Shown: positions 41,307-54,508 of the stretch, one piece after another | Layout: each line of letters starts with the position of its first letter | How positions within the stretch are numbered: the stretch's first letter is position 1 | Assembly (NCBI GenBank): GCA_905182985.1 | Contig: CAJJDN010000041.1 | Coordinates: 162,059-226,058 of the forward strand | Origin: Paramecium sonneborni | Lineage: Eukaryota > Ciliophora > Oligohymenophorea > Peniculida > Parameciidae | DNA: 64,000 nucleotides | Reading direction: 5' to 3' | Notes under the pieces: generated by a model | What the model saw: the letters and a program-made list of their open reading frames with translations, nothing else | Database searches by the model: none | What the model was told of the DNA's origin: nothing | Program-made: the position numbers and the translations under genes

Positions 41307-41318
41307 TAATTTAAATAA
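41307..41318. promoter_or_regulatory. 12-bp divergent intergenic gap
   Basis: The start codons of the minus-strand Cys-rich gene and the plus-strand nucleoplasmin-like gene are only 12 bases apart, so promoter elements must lie within the neighbouring transcribed region. Confidence 0.5.
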
Positions 41319-41792
41319 ATGATAAAAAGAGCATTTTTTGGAATTTCTTTAAAAAACAAACAAAAATTCACCTTCAAAGAATAAATTGGTTTACTCTGTT
41401 ATAAATTTACATAAATAATTTTAGATGGTAAAGGTGAAGCAAAAGTTTATGGACTTTCTGGCAATTAAAAAATATTGATTGCTTCTTTAAATTAAAAGTA
41501 AAACTCAAGCAAATGCTAATTAATAATGGATGAAAATAATTTTAGCAATTTAATATGTATAGGAGATGAGTCAATCTAAGTTTATGTATTAGGATATAAA
41601 TTAGAAAATAAAAATTAAAAAATAAAGAATAATAATTAAAATGAAATTTTGGCATACACAGATGAATTCAAAGCTCTATAACCTTTAGAAGATAAAGAAT
41701 TAGATTAAGATGAAATTGAGTTACTTTCTAAAAAAGAACAGAAAGAATATAAAAATAAATAAAAACAAAAGCAATTAAATTAAAAATATTGA
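41319..41792 (+). CDS. nucleoplasmin-like / HD2-type chaperone-like protein
   Basis: 157 residues, intronless. The N-terminal about 95 residues match the nucleoplasmin-like fold shared by plant HD2 proteins and the N-terminal domain of insect/yeast nuclear FKBPs. Points of match: AFFGISLKNKQKFTF (the F-W/F-G-V-E-V-K position), GEAKVYGL, KILIASL, CQLIMDENNF and a final IQVYVLGYK. An acidic segment (LEDKELDQDEIEL) and a Lys-rich tail follow, as in histone-binding nucleolar proteins. Likely a nuclear histone or ribosome-assembly chaperone. No FKBP domain follows. Confidence 0.6.
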
Positions 41793-41850
41793 AAAAATAG
41801 AGTTTTGTTGTGATTTATTAAATATTTATTAGTTTATATATTTCCTTGAT

Positions 41851-43461
41851 ATGTTTAAATCGATCTAAAAATGGAGAATGAGAAATTAGCTCAAGCTTTA
41901 CTTTTTGCTTTTGTCATTATTCTCTACATTATTGATTGGAATTATTTTAGTCTTCACTCAAAATATTGTATACCAAGAAGTCGTACTGACTACATAATAA
42001 ATATCAGCTAAGTTGACTGACAATGAAATATCATATTAATTTGAAACACAAATGGAGTTGTTTTTTGAAGTAATTAATAAGAGTAAAATTTTATTATATT
42101 GTAGATTATCGAGCTCTTGATAAAATTGCTGGTCTATTTATATTTGTCAAATTTCAATAAAACTTAATAGCATCATAACATGATTAATGTCCAGTGAACT
42201 AAACTTAAAATTATAGAAAATCCAATATATGTTATAATATTTTAGATTTAAAAAATGGATAAGATTTAAATGATACACAATCATCAGAGCTATTCTACTA
42301 CTTGAAACATTAAAGTTTATTATAATAACTATTATTGCTTTTTGATCCTGAGTAATTTATTATAGGAAATTGGTCGATAGGATATAGTAAACAATTCTAT
42401 TTTTCAGCGTATTAAGCAATTGGCTATTATTCTACATTTAATATTGCAAATAGGCCATTTTATAAAAATCATATAAAAAATGCAAATTTATCAGAATATG
42501 TATTTAGTGATGTATTTTTCAATTTTGAAAATGAATATAAAGTAACAATATCAAAAAATCTAACAAATGATGCATCTGAAGGAATTGTGGCGACATAATT
42601 TGAATTTAAAATAATTAAAAAGTTTTTTTAAGAAAATTTTTTGATTCTTAATAAAGATGGATTGATATTGATTGGAAATGTATAAATGTATTTTTAACCT
42701 AACAGAACTAATGTATATTTTTTTAATGAAACTTTGACTGGTTTTGATTAAAACGATTGGCATTCTGTTAAGAGTTTCATGGATAATAATATTTCTTAAT
42801 CAAATTGTTCCACTTCTAATTCTTAATATTTATGTAGATACAATAAAATAGCATCAATTGATGTAATGATATTTGCAAAATTCCTAAAGTTTTCAAATTT
42901 AATTTTGATTATGTAAAAATATAGAAAATATTAAGATTAAAAAACATAGAGTAAGATAAGGATTTATAAAATCGATTAATTTGGATAGAAAACTAAAAGA
43001 ATCTTTAGATAACATAACTATTAACATTTCAATTGATAACTGCATTTGGTTCAAGTTTATTAGCTATTTTAATTATGAGATATATTTGCAGATACATGAC
43101 ATATTTAGAAAGATTGGCGAATTATCATTTTAAAAATAAATTAGTGGATTTTTAAGTATGTTAATTCTTAAGAGAAATAAAATAAAATTAATCCACACAC
43201 TAAACAAATATCATATTAAATCTATCTGATTCATATTACAAATTAGTTTCATAATTAACAGTAAGACCATTCATAAAGAATGAAGAATGTAAGTTTTTTG
43301 AATCTTTATAATTTCCATATTCTAAAAAAAAGAATAGTAATCTTCAAAAGTGGAAAACAGCAATAACAGAATTAGATGACAAGAATGGGATAGTAAAATA
43401 AAATCATATAGCATTAATATTGAATATTTTAAGATAATCTTAGAAAAGACACAAACGTTGA
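41851..43461 (+). CDS. two-TM receptor-like protein with an extracytoplasmic domain
   Basis: N-terminal span (LKLYFLLLSLFSTLLIGIILVF), then about 350 residues of mixed alpha/beta sequence starting with a helix (DYRALDKIAGLFIFVKFQ). A second span (LITAFGSSLLAILIMRYI) and a cytosolic tail of about 130 residues follow. The layout resembles Cache-type ligand-binding sensors, though I cannot confirm that domain. The tail shows no kinase or cyclase motif. The intron at about 42,069-42,103 (GTA...TAG, 35 nt) leaves the frame one base off, so the join there is unresolved. Confidence 0.6.
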
Positions 43462-43565
43462 ATGTGTTAAGGACAATTTTATTAACCTTGTTTGATCTAA
43501 TATAATTCCTAATTTTCTCTTTATTTAAATTTAATTAATAATCCACGTATATTAAATAAATTAAA

Positions 43566-46289
43566 ATGGAAAAAAAATAAGGAACAGTTAAGTAAATAGT
43601 GTCTTCAAATTGTGTATTAATATCTGGACCAATTAATAATGAGACAGGAGTGCCAATGACTAAATTCTTGACTATATAAGGAATTTAAGCACCAGAATTT
43701 TCATTGACAGATAAAGAGAATCCAAAATAAGAGCCCTTTGGTTTTTTAGCAAGGGAATTCTTAAGAAAGTAAGTTTTAGGATAATAAATTGAATTTACAA
43801 TTGAACATAAGATAAAAGATTAAAATGATAAAGTGATAGGAAGAATATTCAAAAATGGATAAGATATCGGAGAATAATAATTGAGAGAAGGATTAGCTTA
43901 ATTAAGATAATAAGGTAAACCAAGTTAAGAATATGAGAATGCATAAAATTAGGCTAAATAAAATGGAAAAGGAATTTGGTCAAAAAGAGAAGAATTAGTA
44001 AAATATACTAAAATTGAATTAAAAGATGTAAAAACAAAATAATATACAAAATGTTTTGTTGAGGATGTACAAGGATTGTTTGTATTTTATGCTTACATTC
44101 CAGAATTACAAGGTTTAGTGAAATGTTCATATGGAGAAGTATTTATGCCAACTTCAGTTTCATAAGTATTATAAAATAGAGCAAAATGGACAATCTAAGA
44201 ATTAATTCTTTAATAAGAGGTTACTTTAACAATATAAGGATAAGATGAAAAATTCTAGTCATTAAGAGTAGATATCAAAAAGGGAGATTTAGATATAAAG
44301 AAAGAGCTTTTAAGTTTAGGATATTTTAGACTATCACCAAATGCATTTTAATTAATAAATGATTAGAAAAGGTATAAATATAAATGAAATAACTATTAGA
44401 TATAATGAATTAAAAGAGACTTAAAGTTAAGCTGAAATAAAATTGGTTGGAATATGGAAAGATTCTATGAAGTAATAACAATAATAAGCAGTTGTATTAT
44501 AAGGGGGTAAATAAACATATTAAGCAAAAATAATTGAAGTACATTCAGGAGATTAATTAACTGTTATGAATGTCAATAATAGATAATAATCTAGAGTTTT
44601 ATTGGCTTCAGTTAAAGCACCTAAATATTCTCTTAAAGAAACATAACCATTTGGATTTGAAGCTAAAGAATTTGTTAGAAAACATGCAATAGGTAAAATT
44701 GTTAAAGTAGAAGTTGAATATGAAAAGAAAATTAAACCTAAAGATATAGAAGGATTAGCAGATGATGAAGATAAAAAGAAATTATAATAAGAATTGAATA
44801 TGGTGTTTGTTAATATAATATTAACTGAAGATAATGATTAAAATTTAGCTGCTTTAGTTGTAGGAGCAGGATTTGCTACTGTTTAACCACCTCGAGGAGA
44901 TGATGGTGTATCTAGATATATTGATGAATTAACAGGTGCATAAGAATCAGCTAATAAAGCTAAAAAAGGATTACATGGAAAACCAATATAATTACCTAAA
45001 ATGACTGATTTATCTGTTAATCCAAATTTATAAAGATCTAGAGATGCATTTGATTCTTTAAGAACATTAAGAAAACTATCTGGAGTTGTTGAATTAGTTT
45101 TAAATGGATCTAGATTAAAATTAAGATTCTAAGAATAAAATTACACATCAATTGTTGTACTTGCTGGAGTTAAATGTTTACCAAATGAATAAAATTTACC
45201 AGATTATTAAAAATTCTCAAATATTGCTTTATAATATGTTAAAGAAAATGCACTTTAAAGAGATGTAGATGTAGAATTAACATCAATTGATAAAAAGGGC
45301 ATTTTCCATGGACACGTTTTTGTAGGAAAATAAAGAACTAATTTGGGATTAACACTTCTTGAACTAGGATTAGCTGTTACATTCAATCCAGTGGCAAATA
45401 GTCACAATTATTAAGCATTATTTGCAGATGCTGAAGCTAAGGCTAAATTAAAAAGAGAAGGTTTATGGGATATCAAAGGTTTAGATTTAACCATTGTTAA
45501 GGGTGATGATGATGTACCTGTTAAATCTGAATATAAAATATTAAATGGATAAGTAAATAATAAATTTATCTTTATAGTTAAAAAAATTAGTTTTAGTTGA
45601 AATTGCTGATAGCAATACTCTTTATTTCTAAGATCCAACAGATAAATTGTTAGGATAAATTGAAAAGAGTCTTGGATCATTTACAGCTACTGAAGCTAAT
45701 AAATTGATTCCACCATTCAAAAAGGGTTTGCTTTGTGTAGCTAGATTCTCAGTTGATGGTAATTGGTATAGAGCCAAAATTACAAGAGAATTAAAAAACA
45801 GATATGAAGTCTTATTTGTTGATTATGGAAATATTGACATAGTCTTACAAAATGATATCAGAAAATTACCTGAAAATTTAGCTGCTTTACCTCCTTAAGC
45901 TATCAGATGTAATTTTGCTCATATAAGTGGGCCATCTATAAGTCATGAATTAGGAAATAAAGTAATATTCTTTTTTATATTATAAAGGTTGGATAATTTA
46001 TAAGGGATTAAATCTTTGAAAAAGAAATTGTTGTTTCTTTTGAATATCAAGATGATTTAAGTAAAGGTGTTATTGTTTATTTGACCAAAGAAAATCAACC
46101 CAATAAATCACTTAATATTTTATTGTTATCATAGGGTTTTGCTAAAATTGATAAAACAGTAAATATTTTTATTTCTATTTTTTTAAGGCTCCTCCTTTAC
46201 CTTAAAAGTTTGAAGAATGGATTAAGGCATCTTAAGAAGCTGAAAATAATAGCAAAGGATTATGGAATTATGATGAAGAAACTGAGTGA
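43566..46289 (+). CDS. Tudor-SN (staphylococcal nuclease and Tudor domain protein, SND1-like)
   Basis: Predicted 871 residues; SND1 binds RNA in RNA-processing and stress-granule complexes. Several SN-like domains are present: the first with LTIQGIQAPEFSLTDKENP, GFLAREFLRKQVLG and GRIFKNGQDIGEQQLREGLA; another with VLLASVKAPKYSLKE and GFEAKEFVRKHAIG. The C-terminal Tudor-in-SN reads KGLLCVARFSVDGNWYRAKI, then FVDYGNIDIV and LPENLAALPPQA. Introns: 44372-44399, 45553-45577, 45962-45987 (AAG) and 46159-46187 (AAG). The spliced length is a whole number of codons, and domain order is canonical. Confidence 0.93.
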
Positions 46290-46320
46290 TCAATTGTATT
46301 TTAAAATAATATAATAATTT

Positions 46321-47207
46321 ATGTAAATAACACCTAAAGCTATAACAGCACTTTCTAAATTATTGTCTTAGAATTCCTCTAATAATGTAAGAATTTTATG
46401 ATTTAGTAAGAAATAAAGTTAAAATGATTCAAAGCCTAAATCGAATTAGAATAGTAAGAATTGTAGATCGATTAATAAAAATGAATTCAAAAATTTCATC
46501 TCTAAACCATCTTTATCAAATGAACCAAATTATAGTGTTAAAAATGAATTGATATCTGTGCTAAACAGTAGCAAAGAGAAATCCATTAAATCAACTTTAA
46601 AACCTCATCATAGTCTAAATTATCTTTTATTATCTTAATAATAACTATCTGCCAGAAATAGTTTTCAAAAAAAGAGACCTCCTTAAATTAATGTTGAAGA
46701 AAGTACTGATATTTAGAAACATCCCTAAAGTGCTAAAAATGTTAATTAAATGAGTCCTTTACATTATTGTCCTAATTAGAAATCACAATAATCTTAAAAA
46801 TCAATTAAATAACCTAAAGGTATGAATGTGTTTAGCTCATTAAATGAAATATTAGGGTAATATGTTCAAAAAAGGAATTATTAAAAATGTAATTTACAAT
46901 ACTTTAATTAGAGGCTGGAACTGGAGAAGGTACAAAATTAGTTGTATGCAGGTCAGCAAGAAATTAAGAATCAAAATAGGAAAAATAAATATATCTATCT
47001 GAAAACAAATAATAATAATCTCATTCATAATAAGAATATTTTGATTCACAACAATTAAACAAACTTTATTTATATTCAACATAAATATTGAAAGCATATT
47101 AAAGCAAAGAAATGATCTGGAAACAATAAAAACAAAGTCTGAGAAGTGAAATTGTGTTTCTAAAATAGTTACTACAATAATAAGAATAGTAATAAAATCA
47201 TGAGTGA
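46321..47207 (+). CDS. polar, Ser/Asn/Gln-rich protein with a C-terminal coiled coil
   Basis: 279 residues after two introns, 46387-46410 (AAG end) and 46889-46911 (TAG end). The body is low-complexity and Ser/Lys/Asn-rich; the last about 45 residues form a coiled coil (WKQQKQSLRSEIVFLKQLLQ). It starts 31 bp after the Tudor-SN stop. No family recognised. Confidence 0.65.
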
Positions 47208-47390
47208 TAATCATTTTTTTTTATTTCAATCAAATTTAAATTAAATTTACTACTTTTATTCTTTTTATTGTAAAAGTCATTATGATTATCTTATTTATAT
47301 TTATTATTCGAAAAATAATTATTATGTACACTATGACGTCAACACATAAATGAAATAGATGAGAATAAATTAGTAATAACCATTATTTTA

Positions 47391-48708
47391 ATGAAATATA
47401 TTTTGTTATTGTTGACCATTGGAGTATTCCAAGTAAGCGCAGTAAATTGGGCTTTATTAGTATCAGGCTCAAATGCATTCTACAACTATAGACATCAAGC
47501 TGATGTATGCCATTCATACAAAACATTAATAAGAAATGGTTATTCTCCAGAGAACGTGATTGTTTTTGCATATGATGATATAGCTCAAAACAGATAAAAC
47601 ATCTACAGAGGAGCTATCTATAATTAACCAAATAAAGATGGATTTTCAGATAATGTGTATGATGGTTGCGTTATAGATTATTCAAAAACTGATGTTAATC
47701 CATTGAATTTCCTGAATGTATTGAAAGGAAATTATGATCACTTGCCTGACGGTCACAAATTTATTAATTCTACAAGAGAAGACAATATATTTGTTTATTT
47801 TTCTGATCATGGATCACCAGGTTTAATAGCTTTTCCAACTTCATACCTTTATGAATAAGAATTAATGGAGACATTCTAATATATGTATGAGAATGATAAA
47901 TATAACAAACTTGTATTCTATTTGGAAACCTGTGAATCTGGTTCGATGTTTGTGAATCTACCAAATAATCATAGAATTTATGCATTATCAGCTGCTAATC
48001 CATATGAATCATCTTGGGGTACATATTGTCCACCTGATGATGTTGTTAATGGAAAAAGTCTTGGAACATGTTTAGGAGATGAATTTTCTGTTACTTTCTT
48101 AGAAAATGTTGATCTTGGTGATTTTTCATAGACTCTATAAGAACATTTTGAATTTATTAGAGAAAATACCTTAAAATCTAATGTTATGCAATGGGGTGAT
48201 GTTTCATTTGCTAGTGATTCAATTAAAGAGTTTTTCTGGGGATAAAAGTTCCTTGAAAAAAGAAAAATGTGCCTTAAAGATACTTTTTTTATGAATGATG
48301 AAGTATTTAATTTATTTTAAAATATAGAATGTTTCAAAATGGGATTCAAGAGATAATAAATTATTATTCTATTAAAATAGATTTAATTAAACTGGTGATT
48401 TAGAAGACTTTATTGAATTAGAAAAAGAAATTAAATCTAGAGCATACTTTGACACTATTGTAAATATTTAAATTTATTTTATCTAGTTTGGTGAATTACA
48501 ATAATCTTTAAAATTGACTGGAGATTATCATTTTGCCTTAAACTAAAACTGTCTAAAATCAGTAATTGAAACATTTGAAGATAAATGTACCAAGTTGACT
48601 GATTATGGTCTTAAATATGTTAAATTATTTGGAGAAATGTGTGATAGCACTAACTTACACCAAATTCAATTAAATATGATAGTATCAACTTTATGTATGA
48701 CAGAATGA
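47391..48708 (+). CDS. legumain-type asparaginyl endopeptidase (peptidase family C13)
   Basis: Predicted 421-residue lysosomal/vacuolar cysteine protease that cuts after Asn. Signal peptide [17 protein letters not shown], then [20 protein letters not shown] typical of C13. The catalytic His is in [13 protein letters not shown] and the catalytic Cys in [31 protein letters not shown] and [10 protein letters not shown] follow. A C-terminal prodomain-like helical region with several Cys completes the usual legumain length. Introns: 48303-48327 and 48460-48486 (TAG). GPI8 transamidase is excluded by the absence of a C-terminal membrane span. Confidence 0.92.
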
Positions 48709-48800
48709 TATATCTATATTAATAATAAAATAACAATTAAAATAAGTATATAGACTTTGTTAATATTTTTATTATTTAATAAAAAAGATAAAATAGAGAA

Positions 48801-51800
48801 ATGTATTTAATAAACTAAATCATCATAGGTTTTAAAATAAACAATAACAACCTTAAATTATTGCTAAAAACCAATAGTAATTATAGGTAAATTAAAAAAT
48901 TGAAAAATTGTAAACTTAAGCATAAAATTAATAATAAGAGGTTAGTAAGGAAGAAGTGGATGAAAGAGAATTGATGCGAAGTTAATAATTTTCTACCTAT
49001 TCAAAATCGAACTAGAAGAAAACTACATAATCTTTTATGTAAAATTCTTATTTGAATTTTTAGGAAATTTAAATCGCAAATGGTTGATTCAGATGATGAT
49101 GTAAATGATAAAGTAGATGAGAAGAAAAATAATAATAATGATGGCGAAGAGGAAGTTTTAAAAGTATGGACTTCATCAAATAAAAACAAAGAGTCTCAAA
49201 AACAAAAGTAGATTTAGTAAGATCATGTTGAAAAAGAAGATATAGATAATTTAAAGCCACTAGATTATGAAGAAGTCTTAAGACAAAGTTAAATAAATTT
49301 TAAACTTTAAAAAAATAACATCTAAAAAGATAAATTAATTAATAAATCTATCACTTTAGTGGATTCTGAAGATGATGAATAATCAAATAAAGAGGAATTA
49401 GCCGATTAAGTTATTTAAGAAATTGGATAAATTTCTCATTAAGAAAGTGAAGTCACTGCTGAAAATAGAATTATGATGAGTGTTATGTAAACTAAACTAA
49501 CTTAATCAATTTAAAAATAATTTAAATTGCAATAGTCTATAAACAATTCATCTAAACGGAATTAATAAGATGATATTTTAAAATCTAAAATTGTTTTTAT
49601 TGATTAAAGACCTGTAATTGTTAGAGAAGATGACCTTTATATTCGTAAAATAAAAAAAATTCAAAATTATTTCAGATATGTTAAGACTTATCAAAAACTT
49701 AAAAAATAACATAGGTATAGAGGATTTGTAATAAATGAATTAATTTAAACAGAAAAAAAATATGTTAATGATCTTTAAATTATTAAAGAAATTATATTAA
49801 AACCACTTTTAAAATTAATTGATTCTTAGGATAATGTGAAGTTTATGTTTAATTTGGATAGTATTTTATATTTTAACCAAGAATTTTTAGAAAAACTTAA
49901 AGGCTAAGAAAATAATGTAAGATGGAAACCTTATGCTTAAATTATGGGTGAAGTTACTGTTTTATTAGCAGGTTTTAAATTTTATTATGATTATTGCAGA
50001 GAATTTGATGCTTCGAATAAAATGAGAGTTCATTATTTTAACACTAATTAAGTATATAAAAAATTTTTTATTGATCTCGATAATAATAAATCAAGTTAGC
50101 TCAATAGCTAAAATATTGATAATTATTTGATTAAACCTGTTTAGAGATTGCCTAAATATATTTTACTATATAAAGATTTATTAAAACATACAAATGAAGA
50201 TCATCCAGATTATAAAAATATTTCTTCATGCTTGAAAATTTTTTAAGAAATTAATGATAAAAATAATATCGAAATGAAGGTTCATCTAGAATAATTAAAA
50301 TTAATAGAGCTTTAAAATTTATTTGGCTAATATATTAAAATAGCTGAACCTAATAGAGTTTATAATTTTGAAGAAGTTTGCTCTATTTATACAGATAAAA
50401 AAGAGAATAATGTAATATTATATGCATTTAATAATCTTTTATTATTCACTTAAAAGAAACAAAATGGATAGTAGACTTATACTTTTCATATTTAACTTAC
50501 TTATCAATCTTATATTAAAGATAAAGAAGATACAAAATATTTTGAGAACTTTTTTGAAGTTGTTAATAAGACTGAATCAATCATCATAATTAATCATGAT
50601 AATGAATCTAAAAAATAATTAATGGGTAAGATTTAAGACATCATATAGTAGTTATAACAAAAATAAACAACTATGGAAAATTTAAAAAAAACTACAAGTT
50701 TTTTAGATGTTAGTGATGCTTCAAAAGAATAAAAATACTAAGATATTGATTATGAAATAAAGGTAATAATAATTGGAACAGAAATAAGATACACAAAAGC
50801 AAATCCTTACACAGTTTATGTTATTTAAATCTATATTTAAGAATATTAAACAAAAATATTTGTAAGATATAGTTAAATAGTTTCTCTATAATCTATTGTG
50901 AATAAGTACGATTCAAATTTAAAAGTTCCAGTTTTTTCAAAACTAAATTGGTTACATTCAAATGATTCTAAAGTAATAGATGAGAGAAAACTATTGATTG
51001 AAAAATTCTTATCATCAGTATTAAATTCTTCTAAATGTCAAAATACAATTGAATATTAAAAATAGATATTAGAACTATTAAGTTTAAATAAAGAATTTTT
51101 TTAAATCCCAAAAAAGAAGATTATGGCTTCTTAAGATAAATTTGGAGAGGAAGATATGATGAAAATAATATTATAGAGTCAATTTTCAAATGCAGTTAAA
51201 CCAAATTTACTTTAATCAATGATTCTGAATAGATAATCAACAAATATAATGTAAGCAGCAAAAGCATAAGCTTAGAGATAAAGTTTACAAAGTTTGGAAT
51301 AAGATAATTCTGCAGTGATTGGATAGGCTGCTTCTAAATAGCCATATTGTATAGAAGTAAGTTTAATGGATGGTCGTAAAATTGATATTGGATTTTAAAA
51401 ATAAACCTTAACATTATTCATCAAAAATGAAGTTGCTAAATTCATTGGGTTAAAATAATGGCTAGATTTTAGATTATTTATAGTTGATTAAAATAAAGAT
51501 CAAAGAGTTATAGATGATGATGAAACAATGTCATCAATATTAGATGCTCATTCAAATCAAAGTAAAGGTATGATTAATGCATTTAAAAAGTTATTTACTT
51601 AAGAATAAAAATTTTAGTTTATTTTTAGAAAATATTTTTATTTACATTGGAAGTAGGAAGAAGCGGATTACAAATAAGATGAATAAAGATTAAGATATAT
51701 TGTATATGATTTAATTTGGGAAACAAGAAATGAAAAATTTTAATTTAATTTCAATGAGTTTTGTTTGATTACTGCACTATTTTACTATTCGACAAACACA

Positions 51801-52396
51801 AGTTCAAATTAAATTTCAATGCTCTTAACAAAAGTAATACCTAAAAACATTTTTAAAAATAAAAAAGAAGAAGTTTGGATTAAAGAAATTGTTAATAATA
51901 TTAATACTTTACAATAGCAGTTAAAATAAATGCAAAAATAGAACTAACAATCTTTAATTAATAAAAACAAAAACATTTGTACCTCCATATCAGGATTAGC
52001 TTAATTAATGATTATGGATTTCTTTAAAACTAAATCCCTTTTTGGAATGTCATAATTTTTTGTAGAATGCAATAAATAAACAATATAACATATTTATTTA
52101 CATTTTAATGTAAAAATTAACAGCAATATCTTTATTGGATTAAATTATTCTGGATTTCATATTCTTAAACCAGAAAACAAAACCATAGGTTTTACATGTC
52201 TATATGAGAAAATGACAGAAATGAAAGCTTGTACAACAGAATTTTGTTGTACCATTAATGACATTAAACTTACATTTAAAACTTAATTTCCCTATGAAGT
52301 AAAATTTAAATTAATTTTTTTTAGATAAAATCATTGATTAAAGAGTATTCTCAATTGCGAGAATTCACAAATCAATTAGCATAAGGTATAAATTGA
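48801..52396 (+). CDS. RhoGEF (DH)-PH protein with a C-terminal FERM domain and IQ-like motif
   Basis: Predicted 1,171 residues. The N-terminal about 250 residues are disordered. An IQ-like helix (KIQNYFRYVKTYQKLKK) leads into a DH domain: INELIQTEKKYVNDLQIIKE and the CR3 hallmark NYLIKPVQRLPKYILLYKDL. A PH-like region follows (LIELQNLFGQYIKIAEP, VILYAFNNLLLF). The C-terminal third looks like FERM: a ubiquitin-like lobe (GRKIDIGFQKQTLTLFI), a helical lobe (YIVYDLIWETRNEKF) and an F3 lobe (NIFIGLNYSGFHILKPE). Such proteins activate Rho/Rac GTPases at membranes. Introns: 48910-48938 (AAG), 49039-49063 and 52299-52324. The start at 48801 depends on the first intron; the first safe in-frame ATG is 48974. 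Confidence 0.8.
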
Positions 52397-52465
52397 TAAG
52401 AACTTTTGGTAAAATAAAATTTACTTAATTTAATTTAAAAAATATAAATATTATTCAGTATTTTT

Positions 52466-53808
52466 TCATTTCATAATTTTATTTGTTGGATTAGAAAAAA
52501 ACTAAATAGAACTATTTGGTGTTGATAAAGTTTTTAATTGTGAATTACTGAGATTTCCATTATTTGAGGTGTTATTCGGTAAATTTTGGATTGATTGATT
52601 TGTATTAAATGTATTTCTGTACCAGGTATTTACATCAAAAGTATCATCTTCAATCATTTTTTAAATTAATTAAAAAACTTGCAAACTTGTAGGTCTATCT
52701 AAAGGATTAGGTTTCACTAAAATTCTTATTAAATCAAATATTCTTCCTTATTATTTTATGTGATATAAACAATTTTTATTTTTTTTTAAGACTAGTTTAG
52801 ATGTCTCTGCTTCAAATAAACTTCGAGAAGTTTATAATTTATAAAGTACACATCCAGCACTAAATACATCAACTTTACTATCATATTAATTCTTATTTGC
52901 TAAATTTTATAAAATTTCTGGAGCGCAATAGCCAGAAGTACCACATTTAAGAGAGTTTTGGAGTTAATCAAAATCAAAACATGCTAAACCAAAATCAATT
53001 ATTTTTAATAATCCATCTTTTTATAATATTAAATTTGAAGGTTTTAAATCTCTATGAATAATGTTGTTTTTATGAATAAAGGATAAGCCTTCAAATAATT
53101 ACTAATTTAATGACTACCATTATTACCTTTAGCAAGCATAATATTTAAATATCTTAAATTTAGTTAACTTCAGTCGATAATTGTTTTAAGGTTTTTCCAT
53201 CAATATATTCAGTCACTAGAGAAAATGTTTAATTTGTTTTAAAAACTTCATATAATTTAATAATATTGGGATGATCTAGATATCTCAAAGTCATTATTTC
53301 ATTCATGATTTATTTTTAACATTATTTATTAGATGCTGTCAAAGTCTTTATCGCAAACTTGTTATTTGTTATATAGTTGTATTACAACGATACCTAAAAT
53401 ATATAAGATATTACTATGCCAAAAGCTCCTTGATCCAAATCTAGTAAAAATCTGTAATGAACAATTAAAGACTTGAAAAGTATTGTTTTTCCAAGTTATT
53501 TTTTAAGCTTTTATAAATCATCACTGTCACCGTAAAACTCTTTCATTTTATTTTAGTAAGGAAATAGAAAACCAATTAGTTACTGATTTCTAATAATCCA
53601 TTCAAATTCAGTATCGGGGGATAATTCTAAAACATATTTTGGTTTCTTAAAATCTGTTCCCTAAAGCATAAATCTTATAACTTACAGAACTCATTATGAG
53701 GGTTTGTTTTTCATATTTTAAACAGTAATTTCTGTCAAGAAAAAAGTGCTTTCTGGTGACATTGAAGTGTAAAATTTTTTAATCATTTTAATTTGATATG
53801 AATTACAT
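52466..53808 (-). CDS. PH-domain serine/threonine protein kinase
   Basis: Predicted 423 residues. The N-terminal about 120 residues read as a PH-type domain (TRKHFFLDRNYCLKYE, FEWIIRNQQLIGFLF). Kinase core: DQGAFGIVSL (glycine loop), KFAIKTL (catalytic Lys), IMNEIMTLRYLDHPNII (helix C Glu), IIHRDLKPSNLIL (catalytic loop), IIDFGLACF (DFG), GTSGYCAPEIL (APE) and VDVFSAGCVLYKL. All catalytic residues are intact. Introns: 53661-53685, 53394-53414 and 53102-53126, all GTA...TAG. The C-terminus is Asn/Ser-rich. This layout is common in ciliate kinases; the substrate is unknown. Convergent with the RhoGEF gene (69 bp). Confidence 0.9.
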
Positions 53809-54508
53809 TAAATATGAATAATAAATTTAATAAAAAGTCAAACAATTTTTAAAGTAAAAACTAAATAGTTTATTTATTAACAACAAATTGAATAATAATT
53901 TAAAAAAATATTGAAGTTAGAAAAATATATTGATTCTATATTTCACATCTAAGATCTTAGAGAATAATACTATCCTTCTTGCCCCAATTTATTTTATGAT
54001 AAAATAATAATAATATTTATAATATAACAATTAATTATATTTTTTTGATCTACGAATTTTGAATTTTTTATTTTTCTAGTCTTATTGTAAAAATATTTGA
54101 ATTATATAATTTTAAGTTAAATTCAAATCTTAAGAATTAATTGATTTAAATGAATATTTTTTTTTTAATCATAATCAAATGTAATGTATATATTATTAAA
54201 TTATAATGAATCTCTAAAAATATTAGTTCTTTTAAATTCTTAATTTATTGAACTAGCAGAATAATTATTTTGTAATTAATAAAAGCTTTTTATATTTTAA
54301 TTAATTTGATAATATTCATGAGTCATATTAATTTAATTATATTCTTTAGATAATTATTTAATATTTAATTATATAGTGAACTGGTGTGTAGATAGTTAAT
54401 TTAAACATATATTATTTTTGCTAAAGAGTAATATAATATACTTAAAAATGAAGATAAATTTAAGACTTTTAATTATTCTAAATTTTTTATTATTTAATAT
54501 TCATTTTT
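53809..54508. other. intergenic AT-rich region
   Basis: About 700 bases with runs of A/T and no supported gene on either strand. It probably holds the kinase promoter and the 3' end of the zinc-finger gene. Confidence 0.5.

Noticed and set aside
41319..41792. FKBP prolyl isomerase
   Set aside because: The N-terminal nucleoplasmin-like segment resembles that of nuclear FKBPs, but the gene ends before any FKBP catalytic domain.
47391..48708. GPI8 transamidase subunit
   Set aside because: It shares the C13 fold, but there is no C-terminal membrane span and the C-terminal region is legumain-like.
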